Shown piece after piece: positions 41,503-50,165 of a stretch of DNA of 64,000 nucleotides. Both the position numbers and the translations under genes were made by a program. Numbering within the stretch: position 1 is the stretch's first letter; each line of letters begins with the position of its first letter. The notes under the pieces are model-generated. The model saw nothing but the letters and a program-made list of their open reading frames with translations. It was not told where the DNA came from and ran no database searches. The DNA comes from Streptomyces venezuelae ATCC 10712 (GTDB lineage Bacteria; Actinomycetota; Actinomycetes; Streptomycetales; Streptomycetaceae): contig NZ_CP029197.1 of the NCBI RefSeq assembly GCF_008639165.1, positions 6,638,001 through 6,702,000 of the forward strand. The letters run 5' to 3'.

Positions 41503-44500
41503 ATGACTGTGCGTCGACGTCTGTGGTGGCTGGTCTCGTGCCTGCTGGCCTGGGCCCTGTGCGTGCCGCTCGTCGGACCGCTGTTCGCTCTCGCGGGACT
41601 GGCCGTCCCCGCGGCCGTGTTCGTCCCCTTCGAGCCGCTGAGGGAACGCCGACTGCTGCGGGCGCACCGGGCGCACCGGGCGCGGTACGGCGCCGTCGGC
41701 CTTCGGCGGCCGTCGGTGCGGTGGCGGAGGCTGGTGGATCCGGAGCGGGCCCTGCTGGTCGTCGTGACGGGCGTCCTCGCGGGCGGCGTGTTCTGGTTGC
41801 ACCACCCGCTGACGCGACAGCCCGTGTACTGGCTTCCGCCGGCTGCCCTCGCCCTCGTACTCCTGCGCTGGACAGGGGCGTTGACGTGGGCGCCGCCGGC
41901 CCCACCCCGGGCCGCGGCCCCAGCCGCGCCGCCACCCCCGGCACCGGCACCGCCCTCGGCGGCGGCCGGCGCGTCCAGCCGGCCGGAGCTGTTCATCGCC
42001 TGGTACGGAGTGCTCGGAGCCCTCGTCTACGGAGTGACCGCCTGGTTCCTTCAGTACCTCACCGTCCCGCTCGTCCGCCGCACCCGGTCGTTCATCCCCG
42101 AACTGCGCACCCTGGAGGACTTCTACCGCTCCCTCGGCGGCCGGATCGCCGACACCCCCTTCGGGGTGGCCTACGACCGTCCGTACTGGCCGGTCCTCGC
42201 GGCCGGCGCGGGACTGATCGCCGGTGGGGCGGCGGCCGCCGCCCGGGAGACGGTGGCGCGCACCGCCCTGGCCGGGCGGGTCTTCGAGGAACTGTCCGAG
42301 GCCCAGGGGCAGGGGCCCCCGCGCGAGACGACGGGCAAGGTGTTCGTCAGCTACTCGCGGCGCGACGCCGCCTTCGCCCGGCGCCTCCACGAGGAACTCG
42401 CCGCGTCCCTGCGCGAGGTGTGGGTGGACTGGCTGGACATCGAACCGTCGGCCAAGTGGCGCGAGAGCATCGACGAGGCCATCCGCGGCTCCGACGCGCT
42501 GATCGTGCTCCTCAGCCGGGACTCGCTGCGGTCCAAGTACTGCTGGCTGGAGTGCGAGCGCGCGCTCGCCCTGGGCAAGCGCGTCCTGCCCGTCGTCATC
42601 GACCCCTCGCTCGAGCAGGGCGCGGGCGCCGCGCTCCGTGAGAACGGCTGGGAGCCGCTCGCCGACTACCAGTTCCTGAGGATGACCCGCCCGGAGCAGT
42701 TCACACCCGGGGTGGGGCGCATCCACTCCTTCGTGAAGAGCCGGCACCGCTGGACCGCGTTCCACACCCGGATCGGGCTGCGCGCGTACGAATGGCACAG
42801 CGGCGGCCGCAGTGGAGCGCTGCTGCTGCGCGGCCACGAACTGGCCGTCGCCGAGGCGTGGCGGCACATGGCGCCCGACGACGAGGACGGCCGCGTGGCG
42901 CTCACGGACGAGCAGGTCGCGTTCCTGAGGGCGAGCCGGTCGGCCGCCCGGCGCCGCGCGGGCCGGCTCCGGGTCGCCGCGGTCTCCGTCGGCGTCGCCC
43001 TCGCGGCCCTTGCCGCGCTCGTGGTCACGGGCGAGTCCGCGACCGTGGCCCAGCGCAGGGAGGCCGGGTCGCGTCGACTGGCCGCCGCGGCGAACGAACG
43101 CGCCGCGGGAGACGTCCGGCAGGCGGCCCTGCTCAGCGCCGCCGCCTTCACCCAGGCCGACACGGCCGAGGCCCGCGAGTCCCTGGTCCGGCAGCTCGGC
43201 CGGTTCGACAAGGTACGGGGAGTGGTCCCCGCGGGGGGCGCCCCGGTCTCCGATGTGTCCCTGAGCGTGGACGAGTCGGTGCTCGTCATCTGGCGCGAGG
43301 ACGGGACGGCCCAGGTGTGGGACACCGTGGCGATGCGCTCCCGCGGCATCGTGAGCGGGACGCGGCTGGCGGGCGGGGACATGAGCGCCGACGGCCGTCT
43401 GCTCGGGGTGAGGCGCGGGAGCGTCGTCGTGCTCGTCGACACCCGGACGGCGAAGGAGGTCGGGCAGGCGGACCTGGGGAGCCTCGGGTTGACCGGCGTC
43501 TTCGCCTGGGCGGATCTGAGCCGGGACGGGAAGACCCTGATGGTGAAGCCGGCCGGCACGCCCGGAACGCCGGACCGGATAGGGCTGTGGGACATCGACT
43601 CCGGGACGCTCGTCGACCAGGTGCCCGGGTACATGCTGGCCGCCGGCGCGTACGGCAGGGCCACGGTGATCTCCGCGCGGGACGGCGAGCCCGCCGCGAT
43701 GGGCCACCTGACGGACCCCGGGAAGGCGCCCACGCCGCTGCCCGCCGGCCGGCTCGTGGGCGTCACCGAGTCGGGCGCGCCCGTCATGATCGACGCCGGC
43801 ACCATCCGGGTGCTGACCCCCGCCGGGCACACCGCGTGGACCGTGGGGAAGGAGATGCGCTTCGAGGCGATCACCCACGACGGCCGCTACCTCGCCGTCG
43901 GCCGGACCGCCGACCGGGGCCGGTACGAGGTGTGGGACCTCAGGGCCCGCAAACGGCTCAGCACGGTCGCCGCCCCGGCCGTCGTCGGCGGGTACATCCC
44001 CCGGGTGTCCCTCAGTGACGACGGGAGGTGGTTCACCGTGGCCACCTCGTCCGTCTCGACCTTCCAGAGGACGGCGGGACACACCGTCTACAGCGCACGG
44101 TCCGGCCGGAGGGAGGCCGACCTGCCCGGTCACGCCATCGCGCTCGGCGCCCGCGGCCGGCTGATGGCGGGAGCGGGTTCGAACGGCACGGTGACGCTGT
44201 GGGACCGCGGCCCGGCCGGCCGGCTCCTCACCCGTCTCGACGCGGCGGGCGCGAAGCCGTACGGCTTCGGCATCGCGGCGCGCGGCGACACCCTGGCGGT
44301 CCTCGACGCGGCCGGCAGGGTGCGGCTGCTCCGCCGGTCCGACGGCCGGCTCCTGCGGACCGTGCGCCCCGCTGCGGACGCGTTCCGCGTCGCCCTCTCC
44401 CCGGACGGGGCGCTGCTGGCCGTCGCGGAGGCACGGGGTGCGGGATGGCAGCGGAACGCCCAGGTGGAGGTGTTCGAGACGGCGAATGGCCGCCGGGTGA

Positions 44501-45234
44501 CCGTGCTCGCGGGCCAGGGCATTCCGTCGCCCCGGATCGTGCCCGCCGCGCTCGTGTTCTCGCCGGACGGATCGCGGCTCTATCTCGGCGAGGAGCACGG
44601 CCGGTCGGTGTACACCTGGCACACGGACTCCTGGCGTCGCGGCCCCCGCTTCGGCCCCGACATGGAGGTCGGTGTCGTCGAGTCCGTGGCGGTGAGCCCG
44701 GACGGTGCGATGATCGCGGTGGGCGGGGGAATCCAGCGGGTTCAGGTCTGGGACACCGCCACCGGGGAGCCGTTGGGAGACCGTCTGGGGCGATCGGTCG
44801 CCGTCGCGTTCACGCCCGACGGTCTGCTCGTCCTCGGCGGGGTCGGAGCCGGCAACCCCGCGCTGGTCCTGTACGACCCGCGGGCCCGCCGGATCGTCCG
44901 GGTGGCCCCGGACTCCGGTGAGCGGACGGTGGGCGTCGCCGTCGCGCCCGACGGCCGCACCCTGGCCTCCGTCACCGGCGACCGGAGGCTCCAGCTCTGG
45001 GACACGGGTCTGGAGCGGAGCATCACGGTCCAGGGAGCGACGATCGAGTCGGGTGACATCGGGTTCACCGGGGCGGGTGACCGGCTCTACGCGCTCCGCG
45101 ACGGCGGGCTCTCGGGGCTCGTGGTGGGTCCGCGCCGCTGGCTCGAGGCGTTGTGTGCGATCACGGGCGGCCCGATGACGGCCGACCAGTGGCAGGAAGC
45201 GGCCCCGGGGGAGCGCTTCCGGCAGGTGTGCTGA
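41503..45234 (+). CDS. Membrane TIR protein with WD40-type propeller
   Basis: A 1243-aa protein, ATG 41503 with GGAG before it. The N-terminal 250 residues contain about four membrane helices (7-45, 82-100, 108-122, 162-185) separated by a proline-rich stretch, plus a fifth (229-247). The TIR domain is at 278-395: GKVFVSYSRRDAAFARRLHE, WVDWLDIEPSAKWRES, and SLRSKYCWLECERA with Glu350 in the catalytic position. A further helix (491-509) follows. Residues 570-1230 form a propeller of about 13-14 weak blades (DGTAQVWDT, DRIGLWDID, NGTVTLWDRG, RRLQLWDTG). It is divergent from the conflict operon. STAND-like sensing is inferred; no NTPase domain is present. Confidence 0.85.
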   Translation: MTVRRRLWWLVSCLLAWALCVPLVGPLFALAGLAVPAAVFVPFEPLRERRLLRAHRAHRARYGAVGLRRPSVRWRRLVDPERALLVVVTGVLAGGVFWLHHPLTRQPVYWLPPAALALVLLRWTGALTWAPPAPPRAAAPAAPPPPAPAPPSAAAGASSRPELFIAWYGVLGALVYGVTAWFLQYLTVPLVRRTRSFIPELRTLEDFYRSLGGRIADTPFGVAYDRPYWPVLAAGAGLIAGGAAAAARETVARTALAGRVFEELSEAQGQGPPRETTGKVFVSYSRRDAAFARRLHEELAASLREVWVDWLDIEPSAKWRESIDEAIRGSDALIVLLSRDSLRSKYCWLECERALALGKRVLPVVIDPSLEQGAGAALRENGWEPLADYQFLRMTRPEQFTPGVGRIHSFVKSRHRWTAFHTRIGLRAYEWHSGGRSGALLLRGHELAVAEAWRHMAPDDEDGRVALTDEQVAFLRASRSAARRRAGRLRVAAVSVGVALAALAALVVTGESATVAQRREAGSRRLAAAANERAAGDVRQAALLSAAAFTQADTAEARESLVRQLGRFDKVRGVVPAGGAPVSDVSLSVDESVLVIWREDGTAQVWDTVAMRSRGIVSGTRLAGGDMSADGRLLGVRRGSVVVLVDTRTAKEVGQADLGSLGLTGVFAWADLSRDGKTLMVKPAGTPGTPDRIGLWDIDSGTLVDQVPGYMLAAGAYGRATVISARDGEPAAMGHLTDPGKAPTPLPAGRLVGVTESGAPVMIDAGTIRVLTPAGHTAWTVGKEMRFEAITHDGRYLAVGRTADRGRYEVWDLRARKRLSTVAAPAVVGGYIPRVSLSDDGRWFTVATSSVSTFQRTAGHTVYSARSGRREADLPGHAIALGARGRLMAGAGSNGTVTLWDRGPAGRLLTRLDAAGAKPYGFGIAARGDTLAVLDAAGRVRLLRRSDGRLLRTVRPAADAFRVALSPDGALLAVAEARGAGWQRNAQVEVFETANGRRVTVLAGQGIPSPRIVPAALVFSPDGSRLYLGEEHGRSVYTWHTDSWRRGPRFGPDMEVGVVESVAVSPDGAMIAVGGGIQRVQVWDTATGEPLGDRLGRSVAVAFTPDGLLVLGGVGAGNPALVLYDPRARRIVRVAPDSGERTVGVAVAPDGRTLASVTGDRRLQLWDTGLERSITVQGATIESGDIGFTGAGDRLYALRDGGLSGLVVGPRRWLEALCAITGGPMTADQWQEAAPGERFRQVC

Positions 45235-45253
45235 GGGGCCGGGCGACCGAGGG

Positions 45254-45694
45254 TCAGGCGTTCTTCTCCATGCCCGGGCGCAGGCGGGCGAGGAGGGTGT
45301 GGAGGGTGGCGCTCTCCTCCGCGTCGAGGGTGTCGAGTGCGCCGCTCGTGGCCTGCATCTCCTCGCGGACGCGGCGGATGACGTCCCGGCCCTCGTCGGT
45401 CGCGACGACGTTCTTGACGCGGCGGTCGGCGGGGTCGGGCTCGCGGCGGACCAGGGAGCGGGCCTCCAGGCGGTCGATGATGCCGGTGACGTTGGACGCG
45501 TCGCACACGAGGAGGGTGGCGAGGGCGCGCATCGGCAGCGGGCTGTTGAGCTGTGCGAGGACCTTGGCCTGGGTGGAGGTGAGCCCGTGGTGGGCCGCGG
45601 CGGCCGCGAAATCGCGCCACTGGGCCGTGCCGATGGCGGCGAGCAGCTCCATGAGCTGGAGCTTGGTGGGGGTCTCGGGGGTCGTCGCGCTCAT
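45254..45694 (-). CDS. MarR-family transcriptional regulator
   Basis: A 146-aa dimeric winged-helix repressor. ATG 45694 (MSATTPETPTKLQ). The HTH and wing are TSTQAKVLAQLNSPLPMRAL to LVCDASNVTGIIDRLEARSL, then VRREPDPADRRVKNVVATDE, the canonical MarR wing. Proteins of this type respond to small phenolic compounds or drugs. It is divergent from an MFS exporter; three matching boxes lie between them and overlap both promoters, so it probably represses both genes. Confidence 0.92.
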   Translation of the reverse strand: MSATTPETPTKLQLMELLAAIGTAQWRDFAAAAAHHGLTSTQAKVLAQLNSPLPMRALATLLVCDASNVTGIIDRLEARSLVRREPDPADRRVKNVVATDEGRDVIRRVREEMQATSGALDTLDAEESATLHTLLARLRPGMEKNA

Positions 45695-45700
45695 GGTGCG

Positions 45701-45791
45701 AGCGTACTCAGAACGCTTGACATTATCAATTGTTTACTTGACCACCTCAAGTATCCCGGTCTACCGTCGGCGAAGTACTTGATGACGTCAA
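45701..45791. promoter_or_regulatory. Two divergent promoters and three TTGA-N5-TCAA boxes
   Basis: Boxes lie at 45717-45729, 45738-45750 (extended to TACTTGA-N5-TCAAGTA at 45735-45753) and 45779-45791, spaced 21 and 41 bp. The minus-strand promoter for MarR is TTGATA (45724-45729) / 17 bp / TACGCT (45701-45706). The plus-strand promoter for the MFS gene is TTGACC (45738-45743) / 18 bp / TACCGT (45762-45767). Boxes 1 and 2 overlap the two -35 elements, and box 3 lies at the start of transcription. Confidence 0.75.
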
Positions 45792-45893
45792 ACATCGAAG
45801 ATCTGAAGCTCCAGCGCCGCCGAGGCCACGCAGCGACGAAGCCGCGAAGCCCCCGGGCGCGGAACCCCAGGCACTGAAAAGGCCCCACCTGCC

Positions 45894-47381
45894 ATGAGTC
45901 ACACCCCTGCGCCGCCCGCCGCCGACCCCCGGCGCGAGACGGTCATCGTCTTCGCCCTGAGCCTCGCCGCCATGGTCGTCTCGATGATGCAGACCCTGCC
46001 GGTCCCCATCCTCGGCCTGATCCGCACCGACCTCGGCACCTCCACCGCCAACGTGAGCTGGGTGACCACCGCCACCCTGCTCTCCGCCGCCGTCTTCACC
46101 CCGCTGCTCGGCCGCTTCGGCGACCAGCACGGCAAGAAGCCCACCCTGGTCGCCGTCCTCGGCGTCATGGTCGCCGGCTCCGTCGTCGCCGCCCTCGCCA
46201 CCTCGCTGCCGCTGCTGATCCTCGGCCGCGTGCTCCAGGGCGCCGCGACCGCGATCTTCCCGCTCGCGCTCTCCGTCCTCCGCGAGGAGGTCAGGCCGCA
46301 GAAGCTGCCCGGCGCCATGTCGCTGGTCAGCGGCACCCTCGCGTTCGGCAGCGGTCTCGCGCTCGTCGCGACCGGCCTGCTCACCTCCGGCTCCGGCGCC
46401 GACTACCGCAGCGCCTTCTGGATGGCCACCGGCTTCGCCGCGCTCGCCCTGATCGCCGTCGTGCTGCTCGTCCCGGCCACCCGCCACAAGACCGGCGGAC
46501 GCACCGACTTCCTCGGCGCGCTCACCCTCGGCATCACGCTGCTGCTGCTCCTGCTGCCCATCTCACAGGGCCACGAGTGGGGCTGGACCTCCGGCCGTAC
46601 GCTCGGCAGCTTCGCCGGCGCGGCCGTCATGGCGGCCGTCTGGGTCTTCACCGAGCTCAAGGTCCGCGAGCCCCTCGTCGACATGAAGATGTTCGTCCAC
46701 CGGCCCGTCCTGATGGCCAACCTGGCCGGCGTCCTCGTCGGCTTCGGCATGTTCGCGAACTTCCTCGGCGTCTCCTACCTCGTCCAGATGCCCGAGGCCC
46801 TCACCGGCTACGGCTTCGGGGCGACCATCCTGCGCGCCTCCGTCGAGTTCCTGCTGCCCGGCGCGATCGTCTCGCTGCTCGCCTCCCCGATCGGCGGCCA
46901 GCTGGTCCGCCACCGGGGCCCGCGTACGGCCCTCGGCCTGGCGGCCGGCCTCGGCGCCCTGGGCTTCGCCTGGCTCGCCCTCGACCACGCCCACACGGCG
47001 TCGGTGATCGGCGCGGGCGTCGTCGTCGGCGCGGCCGTGAGCTTCGGTTACGCGGCGATGCCCGCCGTCATCATGGCGAGCGTCCCGCACCACCAGAGCG
47101 GCATCGCCAACGGCATCAACTCCATCTCCCGCTCCACGGGCAGTGCGATCGGCAGCGCGGTCGTCACCACGATCCTGGCCTCCAAGACCCTCGAGCACCT
47201 GCCGGCCGGAGCCCCGGCCCTCCCCGCCGAATCCGGCTTCACCCTCACCTTCTGGACCGGCGCGACGGCCTTCGCCCTGGTGGCCGCCATCGCCGCCCTG
47301 GGCCTCCGCAAGCGCCCGGCCCCGGTGACGGCCCCGGCACCCGAGCCGGCGCCCACGCCGGAGAAGGCGACGGCTGCCTGA
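45894..47381 (+). CDS. MFS transporter, DHA2 (14-helix) drug-exporter type
   Basis: A 495-aa inner-membrane transporter. ATG 45894 has no strong ribosome site (AAAGG at 45879). The motif A region is LGRFGDQHGKKPTLVA and motif C-like GTLAFGSGLALVATGLL. There are 14 hydrophobic segments, and the C-terminal tail is Pro/Ala-rich. It follows the MarR gene divergently and is likely induced by its ligand. The substrate is unknown; multidrug or antibiotic export is typical of the family. Confidence 0.92.
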   Translation: MSHTPAPPAADPRRETVIVFALSLAAMVVSMMQTLPVPILGLIRTDLGTSTANVSWVTTATLLSAAVFTPLLGRFGDQHGKKPTLVAVLGVMVAGSVVAALATSLPLLILGRVLQGAATAIFPLALSVLREEVRPQKLPGAMSLVSGTLAFGSGLALVATGLLTSGSGADYRSAFWMATGFAALALIAVVLLVPATRHKTGGRTDFLGALTLGITLLLLLLPISQGHEWGWTSGRTLGSFAGAAVMAAVWVFTELKVREPLVDMKMFVHRPVLMANLAGVLVGFGMFANFLGVSYLVQMPEALTGYGFGATILRASVEFLLPGAIVSLLASPIGGQLVRHRGPRTALGLAAGLGALGFAWLALDHAHTASVIGAGVVVGAAVSFGYAAMPAVIMASVPHHQSGIANGINSISRSTGSAIGSAVVTTILASKTLEHLPAGAPALPAESGFTLTFWTGATAFALVAAIAALGLRKRPAPVTAPAPEPAPTPEKATAA

Positions 47382-47406
47382 CGGCCGGGCCGACAGCGCA
47401 CACGGA

Positions 47407-47441
47407 GCGAGGGCGGGGCCGATTGCCGGCCCCGCCCTCGC
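47407..47441. terminator. Terminator hairpin between convergent genes
   Basis: A 15-bp perfect stem (47407-47421 with 47427-47441, core GAGGGCGGGGCCG) with a 5-nt loop lies between the MFS gene end (47381) and the MMPL gene end (47493). Confidence 0.85.
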
Positions 47442-47492
47442 CTCCTTCGACCTCGGTGGTCGCCGATCCCGGTGGTCGGCCGCTCCCGGCGG

Positions 47493-49745
47493 TCAGCCCA
47501 CGAAGTGGTGGTCCCGCTGCGGGTGATCCGCCTCCGGGTCCGCGGGGACCGGCCGGCGGGCCGACAGCTTCTCGCCCTCCACGTCGATGTTCGGGAGCAG
47601 GCGGTCCAGCCACGTCGGGAACCACCAGGCCGCCTTGCCGAGGAGGCCGAAGAGGGCGGGCACGATGACCATGCGGACCACGAAGGCGTCGAAGAGGACC
47701 GCCGTGGCCAGGCCGAAGCCGATCATCTTCACGAAGTCGTCGTCCTCCAGGACGAAGCCGGCGAAGACGCTCGTCATGATGATCGCCGCCGCGCCGACCA
47801 CCCGGCCGCCGTACCGGAAGCCGGTGACGACCGCCTCGCCCGGGCGGGCGCCGTGGACGTGCGCCTCACGCATCCGGGAGACCAGGAAGACCTCGTAGTC
47901 CATCGCCAGGCCGAAGACCACGCCGATCATGAAGATCGGCAGGGTGCTCATCACAGGCCCAGGCTGGTCGACGCCGAACAGGTCCGCCAGCCACCCCCAC
48001 TGGAACACCGCGACGACGGCGCCGAGGGCCGCGCTCACCGACAGCAGGAAGCCCAGGGCGGCCTTGAGCGGGACGAGCACGGAGCGGAAGACCAGCATCA
48101 GGAGGAGGAACGCCAGGCCGACGACCAGGCCGAGGTACGGCAGCAGCGCGTCGTCCAGGGTCCGCGAGAAGTCGATGAACATCGCGGTCTGCCCGGCGAC
48201 CAGGATCTCCGCGGCGCCCGTACGGGACTCCAGGCCGCCCGCCGCACCCCGCAGGGTGCGCACCAGCTCCTCGGTCGCCGTGTCGGCCGGACCCGTCCTC
48301 GGGACGACCGTGAGGACGGCGGTGTCTCCCGCCGGGTTCGTGGTGGCGGGGGACACGGCCGCGACCCCGTCGACCCGCTCCAGCTCCGTGCGCAGCCGCT
48401 CGGCCGCGGCCTTCGCGTCCTTCGCCTCGACGGTGACCGTCAGCGGCCCGTTGAAGCCCGGTCCGAACGAGCCGGACAGCAGGTCGTACGCCTTGCGCTG
48501 GGTGGTGTGCGGGGCCATCGACCCCTCGCTCGGCAGCCCGAGTTCGAGACTCGCGGCCGGGACCGCGACCGCGCCCAGGCTCATGACGCCGACGAGCAGG
48601 ACGGCCACCGGGTGCCGCAGGACGAAACCGGCCCAGCGGGCCCCCAGGTTGGGCCTGCGGCGCGCCTCGCGCCGGGCCGCCCGCCGCTGCTGACGCCGCG
48701 ACAGCGGCTTGCCCAGGTGTCGCTTGCGGTCCGCGCGGGCCAGCACCCTGACGGGCGCGAAACCGAGCAGCGCCGGTACGAACGTGATCGCCACGAGGAC
48801 GGCCACGGCGACCGTACCGGCCGCGGTGAGGCCCATCTTGGTGAGCATCGGGACGTCGACCACCGCGAGGCCCGCCAGTGCGATGATCACGGTGAGCCCG
48901 GCGAAGACGACGGCCGAGCCCGCCGTTCCCACCGCCCGTCCTGCGGCCTCCGCCCGCTCGCGTCCCTCGGTGATCTCGGAGCGGTAGCGGGACACGATGA
49001 ACAGGGCGTAGTCGATGCCGACGGCGAGGCCGATCATCATCGCGAGCGTCGACGTCGTGGACGACAGACCGAAGGTGCTTCCCAGCGCGGTGATGGCGCT
49101 GATGCCGATCCCGACGCCGATCAGCGCCGTCAGCAGCGGCATCCCGGCGGCCACCAGCGAGCCGAAGGTGAGCACCAGGACCACGGCGGAGACGAGGATG
49201 CCGGCCTTCTCGCCGGTGCCGCTCATCGTCTGCTCGATCTTGACGGCGTCGCCGCCCGCCTCGACGACGAGCCCCGCGTCCCTGGCCCGCTCCATCGCTT
49301 CGTCGAGGCCCTGGTGCGCCGCGTCCGTCAGCTCGGTGGCCGCCGCCTCGTACGTGACGTAGGCGTACGTGGTCGTCCGGTCACCGCTCACGGCGTTCGC
49401 CTTGAACGGGTCGGCCACGGACGCGACTTGGGGGGACTTCCCCAGGTCGGCCACGAGCCGGTCGACCTGCGCCCTGCGGGCCGGGTCGGTGATCTTCTCG
49501 GTGCCGGGAGCCCGGACGACGACGCGGGCGGCGGCGCCGTCCGCCCGGGCGGCGGGGAACCTGTCCCGGAGGAGGTCGAAGGCCTTCTGCGACTCCGTGC
49601 CGGGCATCGAGAAGGTGTCGGCGGGCGGGGCGGCGGCGGTGGAGGCCGCGAATCCCGCGCCCACGAGGGCGAGGAACCACAGCAGGACGACCAGGCCCCG
49701 CCTTCGGAAGGCGAAGCGGCCCAGTGCGGAGAGGAAGGTGGCCAC
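47493..49745 (-). CDS. MMPL-family (RND) transporter
   Basis: A 750-aa membrane protein of the MmpL family, which exports lipids or other hydrophobic compounds. I chose GTG 49745 (VATFLSALGRFAFRRRGL); only a weak AGGA is upstream and the frame stays open beyond. Two homologous halves each have one helix, an external domain and five helices. SVGIDYALFIV-like GLAVGIDYALFIVSRYRSEI and GVVFGLAMDYEVFLVSRMRE contain the proton-relay Asp-Tyr pairs. No other lipid-metabolism gene is adjacent. It converges on the MFS gene. Confidence 0.9.
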   Translation of the reverse strand: MATFLSALGRFAFRRRGLVVLLWFLALVGAGFAASTAAAPPADTFSMPGTESQKAFDLLRDRFPAARADGAAARVVVRAPGTEKITDPARRAQVDRLVADLGKSPQVASVADPFKANAVSGDRTTTYAYVTYEAAATELTDAAHQGLDEAMERARDAGLVVEAGGDAVKIEQTMSGTGEKAGILVSAVVLVLTFGSLVAAGMPLLTALIGVGIGISAITALGSTFGLSSTTSTLAMMIGLAVGIDYALFIVSRYRSEITEGRERAEAAGRAVGTAGSAVVFAGLTVIIALAGLAVVDVPMLTKMGLTAAGTVAVAVLVAITFVPALLGFAPVRVLARADRKRHLGKPLSRRQQRRAARREARRRPNLGARWAGFVLRHPVAVLLVGVMSLGAVAVPAASLELGLPSEGSMAPHTTQRKAYDLLSGSFGPGFNGPLTVTVEAKDAKAAAERLRTELERVDGVAAVSPATTNPAGDTAVLTVVPRTGPADTATEELVRTLRGAAGGLESRTGAAEILVAGQTAMFIDFSRTLDDALLPYLGLVVGLAFLLLMLVFRSVLVPLKAALGFLLSVSAALGAVVAVFQWGWLADLFGVDQPGPVMSTLPIFMIGVVFGLAMDYEVFLVSRMREAHVHGARPGEAVVTGFRYGGRVVGAAAIIMTSVFAGFVLEDDDFVKMIGFGLATAVLFDAFVVRMVIVPALFGLLGKAAWWFPTWLDRLLPNIDVEGEKLSARRPVPADPEADHPQRDHHFVG

Positions 49746-49778
49746 GGTGGAGGAATCCTGTCGGTGAGGGTGGCGGGC

Positions 49779-49935
49779 GTGGGTCGGTGGGTGGCCCCGC
49801 GCAGGGCGTGCGTGCGGGGGCGGTGGGTGGCCCCGCGCGGGGCCGGCGGTCCGTGGGTGGTCGCACCGCGCGGGGCCGGCGGTCCGATGGGGCCCCGCGC
49901 GGGGCGTGCGTGCGGGGGCGGTGGGGGGATCCGGC
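49779..49935. repeat. GC-rich direct-repeat region before the MMPL gene
   Basis: Units built on GGTGGGTGGCCCCGCGCGG and the phrase CGTGCGTGCGGGGGCGGTGG recur three to four times, including perfect palindromes such as GGCCCCGCGCGGGGCC. It lies in the gap between the ferredoxin stop (49940) and the MMPL start. No gene is seen. It may add to termination after the ferredoxin gene. Confidence 0.7.
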
Positions 49936-49939
49936 GTCC

Positions 49940-50161
49940 TCAGACGGCCGGGTCGGTGTCCTCGGCGGCGGCCGTGACCGTGATGGCCGACGCCGGGCAC
50001 ACCCCGGCCGCCACGCGCACCGCCGCGTGCTGCTCCCGCGCCGGGCGGGCGGCGAGGAGGGTGACCAGGCCCTCCTCCTGGTCCTGGTCGAAGACCTGAG
50101 GGGCGGTCAGGGCGCACATCCCGGCCCCGAGACAGCGCGCGCGGTCGACTCGTACGTCCAC
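49940..50161 (-). CDS. Small ferredoxin (3Fe-4S type) for a P450
   Basis: A 73-aa electron carrier, GTG 50161, four bases after the P450 stop. Cluster ligands are CLGAGMCALTAPQVFD (the first and second cysteine, with Ala/Gly in place of the missing one) and a distal CPASAI. This spacing is that of the 3Fe-4S ferredoxins that serve Streptomyces CYP105-type P450s. It is in an operon with the adjacent P450 gene. Confidence 0.9.
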   Translation of the reverse strand: MDVRVDRARCLGAGMCALTAPQVFDQDQEEGLVTLLAARPAREQHAAVRVAAGVCPASAITVTAAAEDTDPAV

Positions 50162-50165
50162 GGGA

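Noticed and set aside
41497..44622. 1041-codon minus-strand frame opposite the TIR-WD40 gene
   Set aside because: Shadow frame; the plus strand has the TIR and propeller motifs.
32035..45234. Conflict locus considered as a mobile genetic island
   Set aside because: No integrase, transposase, tRNA or direct-repeat ends were seen, and base composition looks like the neighbours.
49779..49935. Repeat series considered as a CRISPR array
   Set aside because: Units are irregular, GC-only and unspaced, with no cas genes nearby.
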